DNA from: CALLMJ01 sp964493765
GTDB lineage: Bacteria > Bacteroidota > Bacteroidia > J057 > CALLMJ01
DNA: 44,823 nt
NCBI GenBank assembly: GCA_964493765.1
Contig: CAZBPK010000013.1
Location: forward strand, 1 to 44,823
Direction of reading: 5' to 3'
A program made the translations under genes and the position numbers. Under the pieces are notes generated by a model that saw nothing but the letters and a program-made list of their open reading frames with translations, was not told where the DNA came from and made no database searches. Shown here piece by piece: positions 16,531 through 23,932 of the stretch. Numbering within the stretch: position 1 is the first letter of the stretch; the number at the start of each line of letters is the position of its first letter.

Positions 16531-17538
16531 ATGAATAATATCGACACGACAATAGAAAAACTTAAAGCAAGTCCTTTATTTTATCTTTTCCTTTCTTCGA
16601 GAGAGTTATTCCACTCTAATTTTTGGTTTTGGTTATCAACTTTGAATAAAATTGAAACAGCTAAACTTTTTAGCGACAAAACATTAGACAACAACATTAC
16701 TTTCAAAAGAGAACACAATCAAAGCAATGGAGAATTCAAAGCTAGTGTTGACCTGTATGTGGTAGACAAAATTGCAATAGAAAACAAGGTCAAAGACTTT
16801 CCAACATCAGCACAACTTGAACGAATTAAACACTCATTTGGAAAAACTGATATTGAGTTTGTGCTTACAACATTATTTTGGACAAATGACTTGTCCTTTG
16901 AAGGCTGGACAGTCAAAACATATAGAACTATTTCTGATTCTATAGAACCAAACAAATTCACGAACGACACTTACTACCAAAACTTAATATCTGATTATAA
17001 ACAGTTTACATTTAATTTATCCGAATTATCCGAACAGTTGGAAATAAAGCAGGAATACGATTTTGCCATTTCATTAAACAAAGTTCTATACGGTAAACTA
17101 AACGAAATAAAACTTTGGGAAGCTTATCAGAAATTAAGAGCAAGCCACTTGTTAATCCATTTTAGCAAATCAAACAGTCATAACCTAACGACAGCATATA
17201 GCATCAACAATCAAAAAGCAACTATCGACTTTGTTCTTGACTTACAAGACGGCTATAAATTAGGTGTTCAGATTGAGAATATACAATACAGAAAATTTGT
17301 AATTGGAAGAAAAGCAGGAAAATTCGCGGAAAATTTAATTGACAGCAACTTGTTTCTCAACAATACATTTTCAGGAAGAGGGAAAAAGCCTTACCTAAAC
17401 TATGGCGACACTTTTAAATACCAATATGAAAAAATTAAAAGATTAACTTTTAATGACTTGTTTGAAAAAATAAACAATGACTTTCAAAACATTAATAACG
17501 AAATTGACAATATTAAAGAACAAATACCCAGCAGCTAA
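16531..17538 (+). CDS. PD-(D/E)XK nuclease-like protein, candidate defence gene
   Basis: A 335-residue protein. The segment FKASVDLYVVDKIAIENKVK, near residues 69-88, has the D-(x)n-E-x-K arrangement of PD-(D/E)XK nucleases, preceded by FHSNFWFWLSTLNK, which is common at the start of PDDEXK-like proteins with this layout. It would cut nucleic acid with metal ions; no partner methylase is present. It is the only gene of its cassette, and the cassette ends pair (R7 right flank with R8 left flank). The stop codon lies inside the left core of R8, a very compact arrangement seen in integron cassettes. Confidence 0.65.
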   Translation: MNNIDTTIEKLKASPLFYLFLSSRELFHSNFWFWLSTLNKIETAKLFSDKTLDNNITFKREHNQSNGEFKASVDLYVVDKIAIENKVKDFPTSAQLERIKHSFGKTDIEFVLTTLFWTNDLSFEGWTVKTYRTISDSIEPNKFTNDTYYQNLISDYKQFTFNLSELSEQLEIKQEYDFAISLNKVLYGKLNEIKLWEAYQKLRASHLLIHFSKSNSHNLTTAYSINNQKATIDFVLDLQDGYKLGVQIENIQYRKFVIGRKAGKFAENLIDSNLFLNNTFSGRGKKPYLNYGDTFKYQYEKIKRLTFNDLFEKINNDFQNINNEIDNIKEQIPSS

Positions 17539-17665
17539 CAGGTGTTTGGCAAAAAAGCGGGTTCAGTGGCTAATTGAAGCTTTGTACTTCGTATCAAGTT
17601 CGGTGCTGGCAGACAGTTTTGTACCCTGAAATCCCGCCCGAGCACAAAGCCCGAAAACGTTAGCA
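17533..17665 (+). repeat. attC-like cassette repeat R8
   Basis: Starts AGCTAAC and ends AACGTTAGCA, 133 bp, with consensus right arm AAAGCCCGAAAACGTTAG. Overlaps the stop codon of the upstream gene. Left flank pairs with R7; right flank does not pair with R9. Confidence 0.8.
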
Positions 17666-17693
17666 GTCAGTTTATAAACAACACAGATATACA

Positions 17694-18317
17694 ATGACAG
17701 ATAGAGACTATTTAAAACAGTTAAGAATTCCAACCAAAGACAATCCACTTAGACTTTTAATGAGTGCTTGTTTGTCTGGAATTACTTGTGGCTGGGACGG
17801 GACAGCAAATGGCGAATACCCGACAGCATTAAAAATACTAAAATACAACACTGTAAAAGTTGTTAAATTTTGTCCTGAAGAATTTTCTTTCGGATCACCA
17901 AGAGAAATGTGCGACATTCACGGTGGGACAGGTTTTGACGTGTTAGACGGGAAAGCAAAAGTTTTAACCGCGAGTGGACAAGATTGGACAGAAGGAATGA
18001 TAAAAGCTTCTGAAAAAATGCTTGAAATTGCCAAACAAGAAAAAATAGAAATTGCCGTACTAATGGACATTAGTGCAGCTTGTGGTAGTCAAGTGATTTA
18101 TGAAGGCAACAGGTTCTCTGACAACAAAACTTATCAAATTGGTGCAGGTGTTTCCGCGGCTCAATTAATAAGAAATGGGTTTAAAGTAATAAGTCAAAGA
18201 GATTTCGCTTCGCTTGAAATCTTGTACTCAAAAATTGACACAAGACACCAAATTGATACAACTAAACTTGACCACCACGAAATTGAGTGGTACAAAGAGT
18301 ATTTTCAAAAAACTTGA
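17694..18317 (+). CDS. DUF523 family protein
   Basis: A 207-residue protein with the DUF523 signatures MSACLSGITCGWDG, VVKFCPEEFSFGSPREMCDI and MDISAACGSQVIYEG. The conserved cysteines suggest a metal or redox site, but the family has no proven function. It has no signal peptide and is probably cytoplasmic. It is the only gene between R8 and R9. The flank complementarity test fails for this pair, so one of the two ends was probably exchanged. Confidence 0.85.
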   Translation: MTDRDYLKQLRIPTKDNPLRLLMSACLSGITCGWDGTANGEYPTALKILKYNTVKVVKFCPEEFSFGSPREMCDIHGGTGFDVLDGKAKVLTASGQDWTEGMIKASEKMLEIAKQEKIEIAVLMDISAACGSQVIYEGNRFSDNKTYQIGAGVSAAQLIRNGFKVISQRDFASLEILYSKIDTRHQIDTTKLDHHEIEWYKEYFQKT

Positions 18318-18347
18318 CAATTGACTAAAAATGAAAAAGAAACCAGC

Positions 18348-18436
18348 CCATAACAGCGGTTTGGCGTAATGGCGGGTGCAGTTCTTCAATTGAACTTTTG
18401 TGCTAAAAATCCGCCACCACGCCAAAAATGTTAGCA
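18348..18436 (+). repeat. attC-like cassette repeat R9 (short class)
   Basis: Starts CCATAAC and ends ATGTTAGCA, 89 bp. Inner pairs TTGGCG/CGCCAA and GGCGG/CCGCC. Right flank GTTAGCAGTA pairs over ten bases with the left flank of R10. Confidence 0.8.
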
Positions 18437-18479
18437 GTAAGTTTAACGAACGGCAGAGAAAACAAAATTTAATCAAAAA

Positions 18480-19136
18480 ATGGAACGAACAATAAAAAAG
18501 ACAGCAATGTGGACACTATCAATTATCGTTGGCTATTTATTAGTTGGACTAATAATACATCATTGGATTTTACCAATTAAAACACCTGATTACAGTGACT
18601 ATTTTAAAGTTGGGACATCTTTCCATTCCAAATTAGTAGGACTTACTCAAACAGTAGTTAAGATAGAAAACGGAAATCTAACGACAGACATTAAGATACA
18701 ACCAAAGTCAATGGGACCAGTGACACATATACATGAAAAATTTGACGAAATTTTCACGGTAAAAAGCGGGACACTTTCTATGCAGTATGGCTCAGAAATT
18801 AAAAAAATCGGAGCTGGACAGACAATTGTCATTCCCAAGAACACGCCACACAAACCATTTAACGAAACAGATTCGATAGTAGTAGTGACAAGCGAAATGC
18901 CCTTGGACTTTGCATATTGTCTTTCTCAAATTTATTCATTTTGGGATGAAAACGAAACCAATTCAAAACCGCCTAAAATTCTTTTTCAGCTTGCTGTGTT
19001 TGGTGATAAATTTGACTCATACCCAACAGTTGAGGCACCTCCAAAACCAGTTTTAAAAACGCTAAAATTCTTATTAGCTCCGACAGCAAGACTTATAGGC
19101 TACAAGAACTATAATGAAGACTATCGACCTAAATGA
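18480..19136 (+). CDS. membrane-anchored cupin domain protein
   Basis: A 218-residue protein with one N-terminal membrane span (about residues 9-30, MWTLSIIVGYLLVGLIIHHW) and a cupin beta-barrel at about 75-140. Cupin motif 1 is THIHEKFDEIFTVKSG and motif 2 is IPKNTPHKPF, with the histidines and glutamate that usually bind metal. Its substrate is unknown. The C-terminal helical part ends with a probable amphipathic helix. It is a single-gene cassette whose two ends (R9 right flank, R10 left flank) pair over ten bases, the clearest intact single-gene cassette in the window. Confidence 0.8.
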   Translation: MERTIKKTAMWTLSIIVGYLLVGLIIHHWILPIKTPDYSDYFKVGTSFHSKLVGLTQTVVKIENGNLTTDIKIQPKSMGPVTHIHEKFDEIFTVKSGTLSMQYGSEIKKIGAGQTIVIPKNTPHKPFNETDSIVVVTSEMPLDFAYCLSQIYSFWDENETNSKPPKILFQLAVFGDKFDSYPTVEAPPKPVLKTLKFLLAPTARLIGYKNYNEDYRPK

Positions 19137-19148
19137 AATAAAACCTAC

Positions 19149-19279
19149 TGCTAACACGGGTTTTGCGTCAGGCGGGTGAAGTGCAAACTTGGAGCTTTGT
19201 GCTTCGTATCAAGTGTAGTGCTGGCAGACAGTTTTGTGCTCCGAAACCCGCCCGAACGCAAAGCCCGAAAACGTTATCG
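19149..19279 (+). repeat. attC-like cassette repeat R10
   Basis: Starts TGCTAACACGGGTTTTGCGTC and ends AACGTTATCG, 131 bp, close to the array consensus. Right flank GTTATCGGC pairs with the left flank of the stub R11 at 21331. Confidence 0.85.
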
Positions 19280-19323
19280 GCAACCCTAAAACGACACACC
19301 ACAAACATTGAACAGACGAAAAA

Positions 19324-20235
19324 TTGAGCAAAAAAATAAAGACATTTAATACCAACGAGTTTTTGGACGAGTATATGAAACCCGACCCGAAACTTTACAC
19401 CATAATCAAACAAGATTACGGACGGTTCTTTATTGTAAATGTTCAAGACCTAATCAAACTTTCGAAACTTCCAGTTCCACCGACAAGAGCAAGCACACAC
19501 ACTATAATCTATTTGACAAGTGGGACAGCGACAATGAACATTGGATTTAAGAAAGTGCAAATTCATAAAAATGAATGCTTAATTGTTCCAGCAGGATAAG
19601 TGTTTGGTTACGACAAGTATGAAATAAACAAAGGCTTTCTTTGCACTTTTGATAATGACTTTTTGCTCGGAAAAATTGGAAGTAATGAATTATTAAAAGA
19701 GTTTGAATTTTTAAACATTTGGGCAAACCCAATCATAAAACCTGACGAAAAATCAGCCAAATATATTCAGCAAACCTTTCAACGAGTATTTGACGAATAC
19801 TCAAAAAACGGATTAAAAAATTCAAATATCATTCAATCTCATTTTATTGCGGCACTTTGTGATTTGCAATTAATCTACAAACCTCAAACCGATAGTAAGA
19901 GCAGAACGGCTATTATTTTGACGAACAGATTTAAAGAGTTATTGCACAAACACATTAAGGAAAAACATTTGGTAACCGATTATGCTTCAATGCTAAATAT
20001 CAGTCCAAATCACCTCAATAAATCAATAAAAGAAGTTACTCAAAAACCAGCTAAAAAGTGGATTGACGAAACTTTGGTTTTAGAAGCGAAAGTTTTACTG
20101 TTTCAAACAAACAACTCGATAAATGAAATCGCAACGGAGTTAGGAATATACGACCAATCCTATTTTAGCAGACTTTTCAAAAAATACGAAGGAGTAACAC
20201 CAATTGAATACAGAAAAATGATTGAAAAGTCCTAA
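19324..20235 (+). pseudogene. AraC family transcriptional regulator interrupted by an in-frame TAA
   Basis: The frame encodes a 303-residue AraC-type regulator but carries TAA at 19597-19599. Upstream is the N-terminal cupin-like sensor (residues 1-91, up to LIVPAG); downstream the frame continues with VFGYDKYEINKGFLC and a complete helix-turn-helix domain (ATELGIYDQSYFSRLFKKYE). Family members usually have glutamine at that position, so a CAA-to-TAA change is likely. TTG 19324 is the apparent start. The C-terminal part could be made separately only with an internal start. It heads the four-gene unit between R10 and R11, whose ends still pair. Confidence 0.8.
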
Positions 20236-20306
20236 TCAAAGCATATTCCGTCCTAACAACTTTGGCTATCTCTTAGCTACCTTTGCCTAAATTTTAAAAG
20301 GCAAAA

Positions 20307-20771
20307 ATGTTTCAATATTTACTCGTTTTTCACTCACTATTCCGTTGGCTTGTCCTCGCCTCTTTATTGCTTGCTATTTACAAAGCATTCGTTGGCTATT
20401 ACCAAAACAAGCCATTCACAAAATCAGACAATTCTATAAGACATTGGACCGCAACAATTGCACATACGCAACTTATAATCGGAATTATACTTTACATCAA
20501 TAGCCCTATAACTCAATATTTTTGGAGCAATTTCAGTGATGCCATAAAATATATGGACACAGCATTTTTCGGACTGTATCACTTTCTATTGATGCTTACT
20601 TCTGTGGTGCTTGTTACAATTGGCTCTGCGTTAGCCAAACGCAAACCGACAGACAAAGAAAAATTCAAAACAATGTTGTTTTGGTTCTGCCTAACATTAC
20701 TAATCATTTTCATTGCTATTCCTTGGCCATTTATGCCTTGGGCAAACAGACCATATTTTAGAACATTTTAG
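20307..20771 (+). CDS. four-span membrane protein, cytochrome b561-like layout
   Basis: A 154-residue membrane protein with about four spans. Histidines sit in or near the spans (FHSLFRWLVL, IRHWTATIAHTQLIIG, GLYHFLLML), a pattern seen in small haem-binding cytochrome b-like proteins of Bacteroidota, but haem binding is not demonstrated. It ends WPFMPWANRPYFRTF. The next gene starts one base after its stop. It follows the broken AraC gene by 71 bases and may have been its regulatory target. Confidence 0.7.
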   Translation: MFQYLLVFHSLFRWLVLASLLLAIYKAFVGYYQNKPFTKSDNSIRHWTATIAHTQLIIGIILYINSPITQYFWSNFSDAIKYMDTAFFGLYHFLLMLTSVVLVTIGSALAKRKPTDKEKFKTMLFWFCLTLLIIFIAIPWPFMPWANRPYFRTF

Positions 20772-20772
20772 T

Positions 20773-21093
20773 ATGAAAAAGTATTTTACAACATCATTAG
20801 GACGTTTGCGACTTATCGCAATTTTAGAAGGCATCACTCTTTTGTGTATGGTATTTATTACTGTGCCTTTGCGATTATATTATGGTGTCAACACGTTCTC
20901 GAAAATTTTAGGACCAGTTCACGGTTGCCTTTTTCTACTTTTTATATTCAACACTTTACGCTTTGCTGTTGAGAACAATTGGAAATTCAAACAGACAACT
21001 TGGAAGGTTTTAATTGCTTGTATAATTCCTTTTGGCACATTCTACATTGACTACAAAATTTTACGACCATTAGAAACTGCCGAAAACAAATGA
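20773..21093 (+). CDS. DUF3817 family membrane protein
   Basis: A 106-residue protein matching DUF3817: LGRLRLIAILEGITLLCMVF, then VHGCLFLLFIFNTL and a last span with CIIPFGTFYIDYK. Three membrane spans are predicted. No function is known; the family often sits beside other small membrane proteins. The start is one base after the preceding stop, and its own stop overlaps the next start (ATGA), so it is coupled to both neighbours. Confidence 0.85.
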   Translation: MKKYFTTSLGRLRLIAILEGITLLCMVFITVPLRLYYGVNTFSKILGPVHGCLFLLFIFNTLRFAVENNWKFKQTTWKVLIACIIPFGTFYIDYKILRPLETAENK

Positions 21094-21308
21094 ATATGAT
21101 TTATGTGTTTAAAACAACAGTTAAAACCAAAAAGGCAGTCAAACAAATAACACCAAAATTAAACGATCTTCTTCCGACATCTAAATGGAATTTTGACCTT
21201 GAAGATTGCGACAATATTTTACGCATTGACAGTAAAATAGAAATTTCAGAATTGGTAATTCAACTACTTCAAGACAATGGGTTTGACTGTATAGAACTTG
21301 ACGACTAA
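21090..21308 (+). CDS. small hypothetical protein, ferredoxin-like fold pattern
   Basis: A 72-residue protein with a beta-alpha-beta pattern: MIYVFKTTVKTKKAVKQI, WNFDLEDCDNILRIDS, VIQLLQDNGFDCIELDD. The layout resembles small HMA-like domains but the metal-binding CxxC is missing. Its start overlaps the DUF3817 stop by four bases. It is the last gene of the unit that starts with AraC and ends 22 bases before the stub of repeat R11. Confidence 0.7.
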   Translation: MNMIYVFKTTVKTKKAVKQITPKLNDLLPTSKWNFDLEDCDNILRIDSKIEISELVIQLLQDNGFDCIELDD

Positions 21309-21330
21309 CACGAACGGTAAGAAGGGCAGC

Positions 21331-21344
21331 CGATAACAGCGGTA
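21331..21344 (+). repeat. left-end stub of an attC-like repeat (R11)
   Basis: CGATAACAGCGGT is a normal left core, and its flank is complementary over nine bases to the right flank of R10. Right after it the sequence changes to recombinase-derived DNA, so the remainder of the repeat is gone. Confidence 0.7.
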
Positions 21345-21681
21345 CATTTAAAAACTTTAAGAGAATATTTTAAAGCCATTAAACCCAAAGAATGGCTTTT
21401 TGAAGGTCAATGTTATGCTTCTTATTGCATAAGAATCATTCAAAAAATTTTCAAAAAGCGAAAAATCGAGCTGGAATACAAAAAGACGTAACTTTCCATA
21501 GTTTAAGACACAGTTTTGCAACCCATTTACATGAATCCTGTACAATATAAGAATTTCTCAAGAATTGTTAGGTCATAATAGTACTAAAACTACAGAAAGA
21601 TACACTCAAATTAGTAAAAGAACTATCCAAAGTGTAAAAAAAACTTTAGGTAATTTAATGAAAAAAAGTGATAAAAAATGA
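21345..21681 (+). pseudogene. tyrosine recombinase (integrase) C-terminal relic
   Basis: Three frames together encode the C-terminal half of a tyrosine recombinase. The first reads LREYFKAIKPKEWLFEGQ; the second reads FHSLRHSFATHLHES, containing the catalytic RHxxA-type motif; the third reads ISQELLGHNSTKTTERYT, with the catalytic histidine region and the nucleophile tyrosine, ending LGNLMKKSDKK. A stop (TAA 21477-21479 region) and at least two frameshifts break it, and the N-terminal half is missing. The part between the W-L-F-E-G and H-S-L-R-H segments lacks the extra domain of classical IntI. It is oriented with the cassettes and is joined directly to the stub of R11. Confidence 0.8.
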
Positions 21682-21715
21682 AACAAAAGCAAATTTTAGT
21701 TCGTATAAAAAGATG
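21668..21715 (+). repeat. sequence shared with the region after the DUF262 gene (copy B)
   Basis: GTGATAAAAAATGAAAC, then TTTAGTTCGTATAAA, matches copy A at 5184-5230 with few changes. It includes the last codons of the recombinase relic. It ends about 55 bases before the HEPN-motif gene. Confidence 0.6.
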
Positions 21716-21771
21716 CCATAAGCTATTTTAAAAAACAACAAAAATGAACACAAATATAAAGATATTGAAAT

Positions 21772-23205
21772 ATGGAAGAGGAAAATAACAAAATGGAAAT
21801 AGTAAATCCGACAAGTTATGACGTTCAATTACGTGACTTTGAAGGTGGACTTGTAACTTTTTTGGAACAACATAATTTGCCATCAGAAGGTATTTTTGTT
21901 GGGGTTACAGAGAGAATAAATGTGTTCAAAAATTTAGAAGGAGTAATTGACCAAATTGCACCACAAGAAAAGCGACAATCTCTCTACCTATCAAAATTTA
22001 TTGCAGGTGTAGCTTCAGGACTTTTTGATGCTGCATTAAACTATTTGTGGGACGAGACAATTTTACAAATCCGAAAAAGAGTTGTTCAATACGACCTTGA
22101 GTACTTCTATGACAATGCTGTTTCTGGCGAAAAACGTAAAAGATTGAAAGATGAGAATGACCTGACAAAGATTGATGATTACGACTTAATCAAAGGAGCA
22201 AAGGAAATAGGATTAATTTCTGAATTAGGGTTTAAACATTTGGAGTATATAAACTATATGCGTAATTGGGTAAGTGCTGCACATCCAAATCAAAATGAAA
22301 TCACAGGACTTCAACTTATCTCCTGGTTAGAAACTTGCGTTAAAGAAGTAATTTCCTTACCAATTTCAAACTTAACAATTCGTATCAAAGAATTGTTAGC
22401 AGGAATAAAATCAACAACTATAAGCGAGAAAGATGCACAAGAAATTGCTGTTTTTTTCACAAAACTAACCCAAGAACAAGTAAATAATCTTGTTTCGGGC
22501 TTCTTCGGTATTTATACAAAACCCAACACAGATAGCCAGACAATACAAAACATCAACAAACTGCTTCCTCTAATTTGGAACAGAGTTGACGAAGATACAA
22601 AAAACACTTTTGGTCTAAAATATGGAAATTTTGTAGCTAACAATTATCAACACGAAAAGAAACTATCAAGAGAGTTTTTACAACTTGTCAACTCTGAAAG
22701 CTATATTCCTGACGACCTTCGCATTATTGAGATTGAAACCGCAATAAATAATTTGTTGTCCGCTCATAGGGGCATTAATAATTTTTACAATGAGCCATCA
22801 TTTGCACGACAACTAAGCCGTATTGTTGGAGATCCTCCGAAAGTTCCAAAAGCATTGAGTAAAAAGTATGTCCTTTCGTTAGTTGAGGTTTTTCTAACAA
22901 ATGGAAATGGTGTTGCTGTTTCAGCACAACCCATTTATGAAGATTTACTATCAAAATTAGATTCTTATCAAGCTAATGTTGCAGTTCTCTCTTTTACAGA
23001 CACAGTAATATCAAGTAAGTTGCAATTCAGTTTTTGCCAACAAATGTTTAAAGAAATGTTGGACATTGTAAGACCAAGAATTACAACACCAGCAGTTAAG
23101 GACTTGCTTACACATATTGACAACTATGAGGGTATACCAGAGAATTTAAAATACGACAAGTCAATAAAGACAACGGTAGACAGTCTAAAAGTGCTACTAA
23201 AATGA
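21772..23205 (+). CDS. HEPN-motif protein, candidate abortive-infection gene
   Basis: A 477-residue, mainly helical protein. RNWVSAAHP near residues 164-172 fits the HEPN ribonuclease motif (R, polar residue, four to six residues, H), inside a helical stretch LGFKHLEYINYMRNW. HEPN enzymes are common in abortive infection and toxin-antitoxin systems, cutting RNA. The long C-terminal part (about 200-477) is helical repeats of unknown type and could sense infection. It follows the recombinase relic and copy B of the shared sequence, as a first cassette would follow an attachment site. No antitoxin gene is next to it. Function is inference from one motif and context. Confidence 0.6.
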   Translation: MEEENNKMEIVNPTSYDVQLRDFEGGLVTFLEQHNLPSEGIFVGVTERINVFKNLEGVIDQIAPQEKRQSLYLSKFIAGVASGLFDAALNYLWDETILQIRKRVVQYDLEYFYDNAVSGEKRKRLKDENDLTKIDDYDLIKGAKEIGLISELGFKHLEYINYMRNWVSAAHPNQNEITGLQLISWLETCVKEVISLPISNLTIRIKELLAGIKSTTISEKDAQEIAVFFTKLTQEQVNNLVSGFFGIYTKPNTDSQTIQNINKLLPLIWNRVDEDTKNTFGLKYGNFVANNYQHEKKLSREFLQLVNSESYIPDDLRIIEIETAINNLLSAHRGINNFYNEPSFARQLSRIVGDPPKVPKALSKKYVLSLVEVFLTNGNGVAVSAQPIYEDLLSKLDSYQANVAVLSFTDTVISSKLQFSFCQQMFKEMLDIVRPRITTPAVKDLLTHIDNYEGIPENLKYDKSIKTTVDSLKVLLK

Positions 23206-23225
23206 CGACAAAAGAGAACCACCAC

Positions 23226-23357
23226 CCATAACACACGTTTTACGTCAGGCGGGATGACGTGCAAAATTGAAGCTGAGTGCTCCTATCAAACTTTTGTGCA
23301 AGTTGACAGTTTAGTGCTCCAAAACCCGCCACTGCGCCAAGCGACAAAACGTTATAG
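23226..23357 (+). repeat. attC-like cassette repeat R12
   Basis: Starts CCATAACACACGTTTTACGTC and ends AACGTTATAG, 132 bp, consensus centre. Its right flank does not pair with the left flank of R13. Confidence 0.8.
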
Positions 23358-23401
23358 GGCATTTTAAAAGATGACTGCACCGAAACAATAACAATTAAGA
23401 A

Positions 23402-23857
23402 ATGAAAGTAATAGGTTTCAATTTTACAAAAAACGACTTTAGGTATTGTGTTCTTAACGGGACTACTAACCCACCGACAATAATTGAAAAAAATAAAATT
23501 GTCTATCCAAATAATATGGATACGGCTGATTTAATGGAGTGGTTTGAAACCCAATTGTCGCTAATCATTGACAAACACCAACCCAATCAGATTGCTCATA
23601 AAATTTCATTGAATGTCACTACGCTTGACCAGATTAGAAATTCTTGCTACCCACAAGGTATTTTGAATTTATTATCCAAGAAAAAGAACATTCCTATTAA
23701 CAGCTATTCGTCAAGTGCAATTAATGCAACCAAATTCGGACAAACAAAAAAGACTGACGTTTACGCTCACATTGACCAAATAATTGGAACACACCCACCC
23801 TATTGGGATAAATCCACAAAAGACGCTGTGTTAGTAGCGTGGTTTAATTTAATATAG
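23402..23857 (+). CDS. RNase H-fold-like protein paired with a kinase
   Basis: A 151-residue protein starting MKVIGFNFTKNDFRYCVLNG, a strand-turn-strand with an early position for a catalytic acid, and ending KSTKDAVLVAWFNLI. This layout resembles DUF3010/RuvC-like RNase H-fold proteins, but the first aspartate is not clear, so activity is doubtful. It precedes the Ser/Thr kinase; a 37-bp direct repeat covers its last codons and the kinase start. The pair is between R12 and R13. Confidence 0.55.
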   Translation: MKVIGFNFTKNDFRYCVLNGTTNPPTIIEKNKIVYPNNMDTADLMEWFETQLSLIIDKHQPNQIAHKISLNVTTLDQIRNSCYPQGILNLLSKKKNIPINSYSSSAINATKFGQTKKTDVYAHIDQIIGTHPPYWDKSTKDAVLVAWFNLI

Positions 23858-23932
23858 ATGACAGGATCGCCTTTGAAATCAGTCCAAATCCCTAAGTTAG
23901 TAGCGTGGTTTAATTTAATATAGATGACAGGA
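23830..23932 (+). repeat. 37-bp perfect direct repeat at the RNase H-like/kinase junction
   Basis: Positions 23830-23866 and 23896-23932 are identical and 66 bases apart. Each carries the last codons (LVAWFNLI), the TAG stop and an ATGACAGGA. The kinase starts at the second ATG (23924); the first ATG (23858) opens a 21-codon frame ending at the second stop. The 29 bases between are unique. Confidence 0.85.

Noticed and set aside
21301..21320. Second left core (CTAACACG) just before R11
   Set aside because: No arms follow it, and the TAA is the stop codon of the 72-residue gene; similarity is too short.
21331..21715. Classical integron platform (IntI with attI and Pc)
   Set aside because: The recombinase is broken, lacks the IntI extra segment in the region left, and repeats do not fit GTTRRRY; only an integron-like system is supported.
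23830..23932. 37-bp repeats as target-site duplication of an insertion sequence
   Set aside because: Only 29 bases lie between the copies, with no inverted ends or transposase; a local duplication is simpler.
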